Source: Diadophis punctatus similis
Taxonomy: Eukaryota > Chordata > Lepidosauria > Squamata > Dipsadidae
Reading direction: 5' to 3'
Length of the DNA: 64,000 nucleotides
NCBI GenBank assembly: GCA_023053685.1
Contig: JALIGW010000016.1
Span: 6,478,501 to 6,542,500, forward strand
This document shows, piece after piece, positions 1 to 15,698 of the stretch. The position numbers were made by a program, and so were the translations under genes. Each line of letters opens with the position of its first letter. Position 1 is the first letter of the stretch. Under the pieces are notes generated by a model. The model was not told the DNA's origin and did no database searches. It saw only the letters and a program-made list of their open reading frames with translations.

Positions 1-4100
<4,100 letters not shown>

Positions 4101-4290
4101 CACGTGGAATCTGGAACCTGGGTGGGTTTTTTTTTTAATTTAAACGGCTGGTTGAATGCTTGAATACAACCAGACGGTTTGAGCAAAAGGCCAATACATG
4201 AGACACACTTGGAGCTCTTTTCTTTGTGACCCTCCTGGAAATGTTCGGGGAGGGGGGGTTCGGTTGTGAAGAAGACCCCCCCCTCAGGTG

Positions 4291-4527
4291 GTAGCAATAG
4301 CAATAGCACTTAGACTTATATACGGCTTCATAGTGCTTTACAGCCCTCTCTAAGCGGTTTACAGAGTTCAGCATATTGCCCCCAACAATCTGGGTCCTCA
4401 TTTTACCCACCTCGGAAGGATGGAAGGCTGAGTCAACCTTGAGCCTGGTGAGATTTGAACTGCTGAACGAGCAATCAGCTGAAGGTTGCAGTGCTGCTTT
4501 TAACCACTGCGCCACCTCGGCTCCTCG
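4291..4527 (-). repeat. tRNA-derived squamate SINE
   Basis: On the minus strand the element starts GGAGCCGAGGTGGCGCAG, with an A-box-like TGGCGCAGTGG and a B-box-like GTTCAAATCTC. It ends in a short tandem tail of CTATTG units. A second copy of the same family is at 26208-26427. The head resembles a Pol III promoter of tRNA origin; the family name is not certain from sequence alone. Confidence 0.8.
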
Positions 4528-5384
4528 GTAAAGTTTCCCTATCATCTAAGTTCAGCCGCGGGATTGCTTTTCTGTGTCAGGGTACAGTTTTCAACCATGT
4601 AGTAAGAATCAGGCTTTGCTAGGACTGTAGTTTGCAGCCAGCATGGAGTTGTCCTCTAAGCATTAGCAGAATGCCACCTTTAATTTGATGGCAAGATGGA
4701 TGTCAGACATTTTTTAAGTTGCCTTGAAACATATGAAATGTGAGAGGCATTGCCTGTATATTTAGTATTTCAGTTCCTCGCAAATACCTAATAAAATCAC
4801 CATTGCCCTGCACAACTATGTATATAAGTGTACATCCTCTTAAACTGGGATAACATATGCAGCAGTCTGATGCAATATATGTTCTCCATCTAAGCTTATG
4901 AAACAATACATCTTAAGATGTAACGAGACATGCTTAAACTGGGGTTTGTTGATTGAATTTCAATTGATTGTATTCATACCTAACTTTAAGCCACAATCTA
5001 TACAGCATGATGGTTGTGTCCACACAATATCCAAAGCCAACCTTATGATGACTTAGAATGATGATCAAAACCCATCAGTGATGTTATTGTGAAACAGAAA
5101 TTCAGCTAAAATAGCTTGCAACGTGTTTTTTGAGGATGCAAGATGCAGCAAGGTTACTCTGGTCTCAGAAAGCTAAGCAAGGACAGGAATAGGAAACCAT
5201 TGGAAAGTTCTAAGACTTTGGCTAGACTCCTAGTCCTAGCTCCTAGTCCTAACTAGACTCCTAATCCTTGATTTCTCAAATCAAAAAGTTCTGGAAGAAG
5301 CCATTGGCAAAAACTGTTAAATTTCCTGTTTTTGCCTATAAGAATTCATGTAGTCACAGGAGTGAAACTCAAATGATAGAATCA
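4528..5384. other. Intergenic sequence, nothing recognised
   Basis: This AT-rich sequence lies between two repeats. A short tandem of TCCTAGTCCTAGC-like units lies around 5226-5272. No gene or named repeat is recognised. Confidence 0.4.
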
Positions 5385-5785
5385 GAATTTAATAGTCAGA
5401 AGGCATCTTGGAGATGACCTGTTTCAACTCCCTAACCAATGCAGAAATCCACAGCTACAGCATCCTCCACAGATGCTGTGGCCTAGAGGTGGAGCTCTTG
5501 CCTCACAATCAGGAGGTTGTGAGTTCAATCCTAGGTAGAGACAGATGTAGGGTCTCCTGCTTGGGCAGGGGGTTGGACTAGATGGCCTGCAAGGTCCCTT
5601 CCAACTCTGTTAATCTGTTAAAGTCTGTTAAACATGGCCATCCAGTCTCTCATTAAAAACTTCTATTAAAGGAGAATTCAACACCTCCTAAAAAAGCTCA
5701 TGTCATTGTTGAACAGCTCTTATCATTAGGATATTTTTCCTGATAGCCAACTAAAAATCTACTTCTTTGCCATTTAAATCAGTTG
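5385..5785 (-). repeat. Old CR1 LINE 3' fragment, split by a SINE
   Basis: Both flanks (about 5385-5477 and 5625-5785) resemble the antisense of the CR1 3' region, for example the stretch reading GAACAGCTCTTATCATTAGG. The two halves are separated by the tRNA-type SINE at 5478-5624. Divergence is high, so the limits are approximate. Confidence 0.5.
5478..5624 (+). repeat. tRNA-type SINE with CR1-like 3' tail
   Basis: The 5' part looks like a tRNA: an A-box region TGGCCTAGAGG, a CTTGCCTCACAATCAGGAGG arm and a B-box region GTTGTGAGTTCAATCC. The 3' part, GGTTGGACTAGATGGCC followed by AAGGTCCCTTCCAACTC, matches the 3' end of the CR1 LINEs at 61985-62033 and 24060-24120. This is the architecture of a SINE mobilised by CR1 machinery. 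A related head lies on the minus strand at 47045-47122. Confidence 0.75.
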
Positions 5786-5787
5786 GC

Positions 5788-6312
5788 TTTATTTTATTTT
5801 ATTTATTTATTTTATTTTGGAGTTCTTCTATGCCGCCCTACTCCCTAAGGACTCAGGGCGGCGTACAGCATTTTAAAGAACACCAGAGAATAAAAAACAA
5901 TTAAAAACAATTTTTGAAAAAGTTAAAAACAAAAACATACAACACCATACATACATGGGGGAGACCTCAGATATAAAATTGTCTCAGAACCCTGCCTGCA
6001 GGAAGAGCCATGTCTTAATGGCTTTTCGGAAGGCCAGCATGGTGGGGATGATTTGGATCTCTGGGGGAAGTTGGTTCCAGAGAACAGGGGCCCCCACAGA
6101 GAAGGCCCTCCCCCTAGGCCCCGCCAGTCGGCATTGTTTGGCTGACGGGACCTGGAGGAGACCCACTCTGTGGGACCTGACTGGTCGAAGGGAAGTATGA
6201 GGTAGGATGCGGTCCCGGAGGTAACCTGGTCCTAAGCCATGTAGGGCTTTAAAGATGATGATCAACACCTTGAATTGTACCCGGAGACCAATGGGCAACC
6301 AATGCAACTTTA
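5788..6312 (-). repeat. L2-type LINE, ORF2 C-terminus and 3'UTR
   Basis: The minus-strand frame 5984-6307 contains LHGLGPGYLRDR, PRGRAFSVGAPVLWNQLPPE and AFRKAIKTWLF. These match the conserved C-terminal domain of L2-clade reverse transcriptase proteins. It is followed by a 3'UTR with a GCCGCCCTGAGTCC...GGGCGGC hairpin and a TTTATT-type tail. The copy is 5'-truncated. Related 3' ends are at 9355-9445, 19915-20222 and 43880-43950. Confidence 0.8.
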
Positions 6313-6525
6313 AATGACTTCAAAAGTGTTTTGTTTGTATAATTTAGCTAACATACTGAGTCTCATGTGAGCTTCTTAAAATTATTTTTGTATTCTGATT
6401 TTGAGCATCATTTGTGAAAATGTCCTGACAGTAGGTTCTCAGTAGAAGCCACAAGATATGTCAGCCCAGAAGAAAACTGAGCTTTGGAGATCACACACAC
6501 ATACACCCCAATGAATGATTTAAGG

Positions 6526-6952
6526 CAGTGATGGCGAACCTTTTTTTCCTCGGGTGCCGAAATAGTGCACGCACGCGCTATCACACGCGCGTGCGTGCCC
6601 ACACCCATAATTCAAAGCCCCTCACTCGCCCCACCCCCCTGCGCATGCGTGCGCGACCCATCCCACTCCCCCATTTCCCGACTTCCAGTGGGCCCGGTAG
6701 GCCCGTTTTTTGCCCTCCACAGGCTCCAGAGGCTTTCTTGGAGCTTGGGGAGAGCAAAAACGCTCCACCCCCACCACCCTGGAGGCCCTCCAGAGGCTGA
6801 AATCGTCCTCCCAGAGCCTCCACGCGAGCCAAAAATCAGCTGGCGGGCACGCACATGCGCACTGGAGCTGAGCTAGGGCAACGGCTCGCGTGCCGGCAGA
6901 TATGGCTCCGCGTGCCACCTGTGGCACCCGTGCCATAGGTTCGCCATCACTG
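6526..6952. mobile_element. hAT MITE, CAGTGATGGCGAACC family (copy 1)
   Basis: The terminal inverted repeats are CAGTGATGGCGAACCT and AGGTTCGCCATCACTG. An exact 8-bp target duplication, ATTTAAGG, flanks the element at 6518-6525 and 6953-6960. The GC-rich interior has many CpG and GCGCATGCG motifs and no transposase. Copies 2 and 3 lie at 51642-52097 and 63115-63480. Confidence 0.93.
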
Positions 6953-6960
6953 ATTTAAGG

Positions 6961-8362
6961 TGATAGTCTGACTTGTAGGTAGCAGTTCAAATTCTTCATG
7001 AAATTCTGTATTCAGTATCTTTAATCATGTTTTTAATAGAGTGCTTTGGAACCACAAGTCTAAGTTCCATTATGGTCTATTTCATTTTCAAAGAAATCCA
7101 GAAAAATGAAGATTTCTTCTTTTTAATCCCATGCTTCAGTATCTCTCTGTTCTGCTTTAACTATGAAAAAAAAAACATGCTCTTTCAAATGAAATCTCCA
7201 TAACCGGAAATTTGAAAGAAGTGGCTACGTAGGCATCTGTCAAGATACTGCTTCATTTTCCTGCCTGTAGGCAATGGGTTGGACTGGCGATGCTTCCTGC
7301 GGTTATTTCTATGGTTGCGTTCACCTGAACAAAGGCAGAGCATCAGGTAATTCTGTAAGAATTAATCAAAATCTCTTTTCTGCTTTGTTCCATAAGATTA
7401 TACACAGGAGAGCTTGCTTTGTCATCCTGATTCCAAGAATCATGTTAAGCAAGGCACTTTATATTGACTTTCCTTCTCTTTTTTTTAATCCCACTGAAGA
7501 CATCTAAATCGTTTAATATATCAGACTAAGATGTTTAAAAACCAATAAAGACATAATTAAAAACAACAATACATTATAGAATACCCTGATTTGTTTGACA
7601 AGTTAAGGCTACAATTACAGTTTCTACTTGGAATGTGCAAAATTCATTGATCCAGAAAAAACTCTGTTTTACTCCATACCACGCTATTCTGGAGGGAGAG
7701 AGGGCATTTTGGCAGTTTCTAGAAGCAAACCCTTCAAAACAGTAGTAGTTCAAGTTATTATGAAGGGTGGTCTGAGCCTCACAGGCTTGCTTCATTACCA
7801 TGGAGTATAAGACGCACCTTTTTACTCCCAAAAAGAGGGTGAAAACTTGGGTGCATCTTATACACCGAATATAGACCCACCCACCCACCCACCCCCACCC
7901 TTTGGCCTCTGTCTTCCAGCAATGACTTCAAACACTATATCAAGCTAGGTCCGATTCAATCTGAACCTCTTTTGTACATGCAGCGGACATCACAGTGCAC
8001 AGGGGACAAAGCTTGCCATTTGACAAGGCAATATACTGCATCATTTCTCCCTCACCCACCTACTCCCCATTCCACAGACACCTTTATGGAAATGAAAGTT
8101 GGATTTTGAAAACGCAAGATAGGAAAGTATTAATGTTTTTTTTTAACTTTGTTGTTGGAAAAGATTCCTGGGAATATTATGGACAATCAAGAAAACAAAC
8201 AAATGGATCATTGAACAAATCAACCCAGAGTTCTCACTTGAAAAACAAATGATCAAGTTCAAATTATTTACTTCAGACACATCGTACAAACCCAGCTCTC
8301 TAGAGAAGGATCTAATGCTGAGAAAGTAGAAGGAAAAGAATAAAAGGACACGGCAACCGTAA
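6961..8362. other. Intergenic sequence with a degraded TA-MITE
   Basis: This is mostly unique AT-rich sequence. Around 7799-7876 there is GAGTATAAGACGCACC and a matching CTTATACACC, a degenerate relic of the TA-flanked CCGTATTTTT family described at 28278. No gene is recognised. Confidence 0.45.
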
Positions 8363-8850
8363 GGTGGTTGTTGTTAGTTGCAAAGTCGTGTCTGACCCAT
8401 CGCGACCCCATGGACAACGTTCCTCCAGGCCTTCCTGTTCTCTACCATCCCCTGGAGTCCATTTAAGCTCACGCTTCAGTGACTCCATTCTCTGCCGTCC
8501 CCTTCTTCTTTTGCCCTCAATCTTTCCCAGCATTAGGCTCTTCTCTGGTGAGTCCTTCCTTCTCATTAGGTAGCCAAAGTATTTGAGTTTCATCTTCAGG
8601 ATCTGGCCTTCTAAAGAGCAGTCAGGGTTGATCTCCTCTAGGGCTGACTTGTTTGTTCGCCTTGCAGTCCAAGGGACTTGCAGGAGTCTTCACCAGTACC
8701 ATAGTTCAAAGGCCTCAATTCTTTGGCACTCAGCCTTTCTTATGCTCAACAGTAAGGTGCATAGACTCAATTACAGTGGCAGTGAATGCATCCTTGAAAG
8801 ATCTGAAAGACCTTTTTAGGAACAGATGGACCTGGAGAAGATCTATCTAT
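8363..8850 (-). repeat. Bov-B (RTE) LINE 3' end
   Basis: The minus strand encodes KLKYFGYLMRRKDSPEKSLM then LGKIEGKRRRGRQRM (frame 8312-8593), the distinctive C-terminus of the Bov-B ORF2 protein. The plus strand carries the antisense Bov-B motif GTCTGACCCATCGCGACCCC. The copy is 5'-truncated and slightly degraded. Confidence 0.9.
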
Positions 8851-10313
8851 CTATGTGGTCACTAAGAGTGAACAACAAATAAAGGCACACAATGAATCAA
8901 AAAGTAGATACGTTGGGATAAAGGACTGCCTGGAAATTGTAGGCCTGCCTGTCATCTAAGCCATGAAGCTGAAAAAAAACATTTCAAAGAAGGCAACGGC
9001 AAGATACATAATTCTGCCAAGAAAAATTCATGCTCTGCAATAATCAGAGTTGTTGGGTGTTGGGCAGCACACAAATTTAATAAGTAAATTTAGTAAGTGA
9101 ATGAAATCTGAAATCTTTTATGTTTTTACTTTTTGGATTTGTGCAAGATGCTGAACACTAACTCAATCCCTTGTTCACATTCAACTGTGAAGATTTCCTG
9201 GTTTGTGGCTAATTTCATCCTGCCCTTGACCCACAGAGAAATGCACCTTATCTGAAACATTCATCTCATACTTTAGTAACTTTGGCCTGCAAACCTGCTT
9301 TTAATATTCATTAGATCACTATCCTCATGCGTTCATGAGTAGGAACATTCAAATTTATTTATTTATTTAATTAGAAAATTTATATTGCCGCCAACTCGCA
9401 CATGGCGACTCAAGGCAGCTTACAAGGACATAAAAGCACAATATAAAAGAAAGAAAAATAATAAAAAAGAAAAATAATAAAACATTAACGCCCCACACCA
9501 TCCCGGTGACCACACACATTCATACCAGCCATTTAATGGGCTCCATCACGCTCTGAGTTCCCCAGGCCCACTGGCAGAACCACGTCTCCTCATTCCACTG
9601 TTTATTCTATACACTTGTATCACATACAAAACCACCAAGTGGACAACCACATTTTAGTTACTATGTTATGTGAACCAAACTCACAAAGTTAGCTTTTGTT
9701 TCAGTGTGTCATAGCAACCACAGAAAATTATTAGATTGTTCCACCCCGGGCAATTAATGGACCCAATTATGCTTCAATGGGCACGTCAGCTTGTTCTGGA
9801 AGGTCTGCTGCATGGTTCAACCAAAGCCCTTGCAGCTACAAAAGGGCCAGCCAGGGCTATGGATCTCATTACGCTCAACTGATCTCTCTGCTGCCACGGA
9901 TCCTGGAACTCCACCTGGTTTACAGAGAGGCTAAGGGAGATGAAGTAGGAAAGGACTTGCTTAGAGCACCTCTAGGCTCAGATGAAAAGGAGCTAACCTA
10001 ATCAACCACAAGCTAGACATGCTAGACATAAAGGGGACAAAAAAATGTCAACATTTCTCCACCTTTATTGCACTCACGGATAGCAACCTTGTTTCAGGTA
10101 ACCAGGGGCCTCGTGGGAGAGAGTAGCCCTGGAATTTGATTAAAAATTCTTAGTGAAATATGGGACTCATTTATGCAAAATACAGTAGGTTTTTTTTAAA
10201 CCACAATACAGTAGTAATATAAGTGTGTGTTGTGTATGTGTGTAGATAACATTTCATAATATATGTGTGTGTAATTGATTACTGTTATAACAACATAATA
10301 CAACATACTAAGT
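8851..10313. other. Intergenic sequence with an L2-type 3' fragment
   Basis: At about 9355-9445 there is a decayed L2-type 3' end (TTTATTTATT, then GCCGCCAACTCGCACATGG). The rest shows no recognised gene. Short CA/GT-rich runs occur near 10222-10275. Confidence 0.5.
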
Positions 10314-11190
10314 AAATCTGGCTTCCCCATTGACTTTGCTTCTCAGAAGGTCGCAAAATCATATGACCTATTTATTTATTTGTTTGTTTGTTTGTTTGTT
10401 TGTTTGTTTGTCAACAAGTGCAAGGAAACAGGACACATGAAAAAATGACACAAATAAATGGATATAAAGAAGCAAAACATAGCCATAAACACATAAAACA
10501 AGTACATACAAATGGGTACAGTAGGACAGGGACGGTAGGCACGTTGGTGCGCTTATGCATGCCCCCTTAGGGACCTCTTAAGAAACGTGTAAGGTCCATG
10601 GTAGACAGTTTAAGGTAAAAGGTATGGGGGTTAGAGAAACTAATAACAGGATCAGGTAAAGTGTTCCAGACATTTACTACTATATTGCAGAAGTCATATT
10701 TTCTGCAATCAAGATTAGAGCAGAATACATTTAGTTTGTATCTATTGATAGCCCTAGTGTTATTGCGGTTGAAATTAAAGTAGTCGTTAACAAGTAGGAC
10801 ATTAAGGTAGATGATCTTGTGTACTAAGTTTAGGTTGGAACGTAGACGGCGTAGTTCAAGGTTATCCAGGCCTAAAATTTCAAGTCTACTGGAATAAGGA
10901 ATTTTATTGCGAGCAGAGGAATTGAGTACTCTTCTTGCAAAATACCTCTGGACCCTCTCTAATGTATTAATGTCCGAAATACAGTGTGGGTTCCAGGCAG
11001 GTGAGCAGTATTCAAGGATAGGTCTGGCAAAGGCTTTGTATGCCCTAGTTAGAAGTATAACATTACCAGAGAGAAAACTTCGTAAACCTTGGGATACTGC
11101 AACCAACATAGTTGTTGCCAAGCATACGGGTTTTGATCACATGACCATGGGGATGCTGCAATGGTCGTAAGTGTGAAAAACTGGCATAAA
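10314..11190. repeat. AGTCCTCGACTTAC-family repeat split by a LINE
   Basis: Two fragments (about 10314-10368 and 11083-11190) belong to the dispersed squamate repeat also seen at 30088-30470 and 36000-36345: GACTTTGCTTCTCAGAAGGTC on the left and GATCACATGACCATGGGGATG on the right. They read on from each other across the LINE at 10369-11121, so this is a nested insertion. Confidence 0.6.
10369..11121 (-). repeat. Non-LTR LINE (CR1/L2/Rex group), RT C-terminus
   Basis: A 184-codon minus-strand frame (10567-11121) with no internal stop contains ARPILEYCSPAWNPH, LERVQRYFARRVL, LEILGLDNLELRRLRS and VVNVWNTLPDPV. This is the C-terminal part of a CR1/L2/Rex-group reverse transcriptase. A 3'UTR and an (ACAA)n/(ATAA)n tail follow at 10369-10566. 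The open frame suggests a fairly young copy, but its 5' end is missing. The frame's apparent start is not a genuine initiator. Confidence 0.8.
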
Positions 11191-13853
11191 TCACCGTATA
11201 TCAACAGCCTAGGTATCCAACAGTCATTTATCAGCCCTATCTCAGTGCATCCTAATAAGGATCAAGGGCCAGTCCACACAGAGAGCCCAGGAGATTTTCA
11301 CTGTTGATGGATTTAAAGCCTCAAAAACCTACAAGGTTTTTGAGGCTTTAAATCCCATCTAGTTTTGGTGATAGCTTGCTCAACAAAGTAACTAACGCCA
11401 TATCATATCCAATATAAAAACCCCAGTGGATGCAGACAATTAGCTTATTCTCTCTGGGTAAAATTCAGTCAAAGTCAAGGCATATCAAAGCCTGTTACTT
11501 TTCTCCTCTCTCTGAAATTAAAGTTGTTAACCTTGGCTGGTATTCCCCTAGTTTCTTTCCAACACGCAAATCTCAACTACACAGTAATAAAAAATAATAC
11601 TATCCAGGTGGTTGATTTTTTTCAGCTGAAAATTTGAAGACATATGCTACACTGTTTTGCCTCTGGGAGGAAAGACAGCAAAACTAATTTTACCAGCAAT
11701 GCCAAAATAGCTAGGGTTGGCATGACAATAATAGCTATCGTGTAAACATAATCTTTCTATATAAAGACACTTGGGCCTCATTCCTTGACGGGGATATCAA
11801 AATTCTTCATATTCTTCCAGAACACACAGAAAGATCCAAACTGGTACACGCACACTGTTTAGTGCAGAGGTCTTAAAATAGAATTTTTTAAAATTTCTTT
11901 TCTCCAAATGCACAGGGCACAGCAACATATCAGTAACTAATGGTCTCAGAAGCAAGCCAAGGTACATGAGATGGAAGACGGGATTATGGAAATTCTTCCT
12001 TTGCTCTTTGCAAAGTAATTTCACATTGGGAAAGAGGAATTAGCAGTGTTAAGTAAGGAATGTGCATTAAAGGGAGTTCCCCTTTAATGTACTTTTAAAC
12101 TCTTTAAGTTGGCAGAAGATAGATTTTCCATAGGCAGGTCTGCTTCATTTTTTAAGCAATGCCTTCAGTTTGATTCTCGTAATATTTAAGGAAATCTTGA
12201 TTTTTGGCCTACATTGCTACTACCAGTTGATTTCAATTCCACTCTTGGAGCAGCAGGAAACATCTTCTGCGCGAGAGTTCTGTCAGATATTTCAAGATTG
12301 CTCCTCTTAATCTTCTTCATACAAAACATCAATCATCCCTCCAGATGCCTCACTATCCTAATCAACCTACAAAAGCATTTTTATGCCACTCATAATGTTC
12401 TTCACTTGTGCATATCAGCTCACAAAAATTGTGCACTCTTGTGTTAGGGAGTGCCTCATTGAATGTTGTAGGACATATTTCTGAGTAAACCTGTACCTGA
12501 TTGTATTTCACTTTGACTTTAAAATATCTCTGCATTATTTCATAAGGAAGGAAATAGAACAAAAGTGAATCAAATAAGAGGAGGAAAGCTAGATTTCTTT
12601 GTGTAACAAATAAAAGTAATATCCTAGCATAGAAAACATTATTTTTTGGGGTAAATCTGCTTTTAAATATATATTTTTAGATTTTATAATTACACGTATT
12701 TATTTTTGAAAATAAATATATAGGGCTATGTCTGAATCATGATAATTTGGAATAAGTCTTTCTGACCTTATGCTAAAGCAGTACCTGCCACTATTTATGA
12801 AAGCAAGTGCCTGAAAGAAATGCAGTTACTTTAAGAAAGATGACTTATTAAAATGACTTTTAAAGCAGCAACATCCTTTCTGCATGGAAGTGTGAAAAAA
12901 GACATGGCTCCTTAATAAATAAAGAAGTGATTTGCTTATCCAAGTCCAAGGCACTTCTGAATAATTTTCTACATGTGCATAAACCTCCTATTTTACATTT
13001 AAAAGACATGCATTTGGTTCATTATCAAAATATAAGACAAGTCAAATTCGTCATTGTTAGCATTATCCTTGATTTATAGCTGCATTTTCTGCCTCACTAT
13101 ACCATGAATCATAGTGTTTTATTATATCTAGAAATTGGCATAACCCATGGAACATTTCACCCATTCTCAGGGAAAAATGTAAAATTATTTTGGTCTTTTG
13201 GAATGAAGTGATTATATGATTACAAGTATCATATCTTAAGTACAGGGGTAGAAATCCCATTATCAATCAGCCTGACCTCAGTACCTTGCTCTAAGTACCA
13301 ATGTGATTTCATGTAATTTATATCTGTACTGTATATGCTAAGAAAGATAAGACGGAAGAAAGCATTTGTTAAATATGCCAAAAATGCCTGAAGTTGCTCC
13401 TACACATTTCTCTTCTATGATCAGGCATAAACATTAATTGGTAGCACTCATCTTGCCTTAACTAGTGATAATTATAGTCCTCATATTGTGAAGGCAGTGA
13501 AACGTATGTAGAAGAACACATTCAATTAAATTTCTTGTATTTTCTATTTAAAGTTGGGCAAATCTCACAATTTGGGTTACTCTGTTTCTCATTTTTACAA
13601 ATCTGTCAAACTTGTAAATTGGCCATGATGGACTGCAAATGCAATCTCCAGTCTTCCAACTGAACTAAATCCCTATATAGACATTTTGTTCTGAGCATAC
13701 TGTACATACTATAAGAAGTAAAGCAGATGAGCTGTAATGAAGGTTGGGGAGAAGGTACCAGTCTTATTAGGTTTTGCTGCAGTGATCTTGTGCACTTATA
13801 GAATGGGGAGGCACAAAAATAATAAGCATTTTTCTGACATACTACCTTATATG
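11191..13853. other. Intergenic sequence, mostly unique
   Basis: There is no gene here. A perfect hairpin lies at 11309-11355, and a smaller inverted repeat, CATTAAAGGG/CCCTTTAATG, lies at 12064-12088. The rest is AT-rich without recognised repeats. Confidence 0.5.
11309..11355. repeat. Perfect 22-bp hairpin
   Basis: The left arm at 11309-11330 and right arm at 11334-11355 are perfect reverse complements over 22 bp, separated by the 3-base loop ACA. The arm includes TTTAAAGCCTCAAAAACCT. No coding context. Confidence 0.9.
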
Positions 13854-14107
13854 CAGGGGTGGGTTCTGGTTTTCTTCGCTGCTGGTTCGCTCTTTGACGT
13901 GCCGCACGGGCTCAGACATGCACATGCGCAGTGCTTAAAAACCAGCTTCTGCGTGTGCGCAGGAGCAAAACACAAGATGGCGGAGCCTATGGTGCCGCCA
14001 AGAGCACCGGTTCGGGGGCGTGGCAGGCCTGGGTTGCTGCCGGTTCCAGCGACCCAGGCCACCAAGTTACTATAGAACCGGTCCAAACCGGGAGGAACCC
14101 ACCTCTG
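13854..14107. mobile_element. hAT MITE, CAGGGGTGGGTTCT family (copy 1)
   Basis: The ends are CAGGGGTGGGTTCTGG and GAACCCACCTCTG. The exact 8-bp target duplication CTTATATG flanks it (13846-13853 and 14108-14115). The interior carries ACAAGATGGCGGAG and CCGGTTC motifs shared with copies at 21958-22238 and 36426-36734. It is non-coding. Confidence 0.93.
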
Positions 14108-14366
14108 CTTATATGGGCTGTCAAATAAAGGACAATCAAAAACCTACTCTCCCAGATCTTTATCTCCTACTTTAAGGTTGTGGATGTCACAACCTATCTT
14201 GCAGGGGGTAACTTGCATCCTGACTTGTTGTGTGAGAGAAATACACTCTCATAACCTGTACTATCTTACTTCTGATTAAAAGGTAAATATGCAAAAAGTG
14301 AAATAATTTCTGTAGTGCTGCTTTTTGGCTATGTGGCATAGAGACATGTGGATGGAGGATTGAGTC

Positions 14367-14422
14367 CTCCTGTGAGATTGATCTAGCCATTGAGTCCTAG
14401 GGCTAGATCAATCTCACAGGAG
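14367..14422. repeat. Perfect 22-bp inverted repeat
   Basis: The left arm 14367-14388 and right arm 14401-14422 are perfect reverse complements, with a 12-nt spacer. The arm core is GTGAGATTGATCTAGCC. Confidence 0.9.
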
Positions 14423-15690
14423 ATAAACTAAATGAAATTAATTTTAACAAGATTTTATTGAACAAATAAAAAGAAAAATATAACAATCCTTTTTAAGATA
14501 CAATAATCTGTTGTTGTAAAAGTTAAATTACAGAGCTGAGCAGATCAATTAGAGCTTGCTTAAAGATAAATCCAGCAGAAAATATAAAATTTTAGGCAGA
14601 CCACAAGATGGTGCTGGTTTGCTACAAATGAATGCTTTCTGCCAAGATCTCAAACGAATTTATGTAAAAAGGCTTTAAGATATTCTTGCAAATCAGACAC
14701 AAAACATTACAAATAAACATATTCACGCCCAACTTGAAAGATGAACTGATGTTCATACTCCCCACACGCAGAAAATTGATGTAGGAAATGATCAGGCTGA
14801 GCCCAAGGGAACAGTCAAATGTGTCATAAGTCACAAGTTACTGTGCACCCACAAGAGATCTAAGTCCAGCCCAGCTTGAATGCCTTTCTTATCTCCCACT
14901 CATTTCCCTTGACCGTTAGTTGGTCAGATTCTTGTAGAGAGCTTAAGCTTGCAATAAATCTTTATACTCTTTTGAACTGCCTGAATCTCCTGATTTCCCC
15001 AGCATTTGACATTAAAAATCTAATGCACCATTCCTCACTAGATTGGTTAATGTATTTGTTAATACATTAAAATAGCACTATCTGAACCATTTGTTCTTCT
15101 GCTTCACTCTTCCTGGAATTCCCCATTGCTTGGGAATTTCAAACTTAATCAGATGCTGAAGTGACGAACCTTAGTCCCCATTTTTTAAATTTTTGGTCCA
15201 GCAGCTTTCTGACCAACCAACTATTTTTTTCTATAGCCAGAAAATGCTGGCTCAGTACATGATGTATAGAGCACATTCTTCCTTGGTGGGGATGTGTATT
15301 GACAATCTGGAATGAAGGGCTGTTCTTCATCCTGGGAATGGGCTGACAGAGCCGGCAGATTGTGCAAGCTACATTTACAGAGGTATGTTTCATCATTTCC
15401 TTTCTTACTACTAGTAGATATATTGGGCTAGATATTGTAATCAAATGTAAGAATTTATTGCGCTCTTAAAAATCTAATTCTAAAATGTGAATATAAATAC
15501 ACACATGAGGAATGAATGAAAAATAATGCATTCGGCTCCATTACTTAATATGGGATATTTTAATAAACGAAACAGGAAAATAATTGTTATAATGGGGTCT
15601 TTTGTTATCTGTCTTTTCTTCTCCACATAATCACCCTCAGTTGTTACATACTTCTGCCAACTCCACTCATAAGAGTCCTTTCAACTGAAT
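14423..15690. other. Intergenic sequence, nothing recognised
   Basis: AT-rich sequence with no recognised gene or transposon. A CTCF-like sequence, CCACAAGATGGTGC, lies at 14601-14614. Confidence 0.4.
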
Positions 15691-15698
15691 CTGTAGAG

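Noticed and set aside
12064..12088. Small inverted repeat CATTAAAGGG/CCCTTTAATG
   Set aside because: Ten-base arms are not rare in AT-rich DNA.
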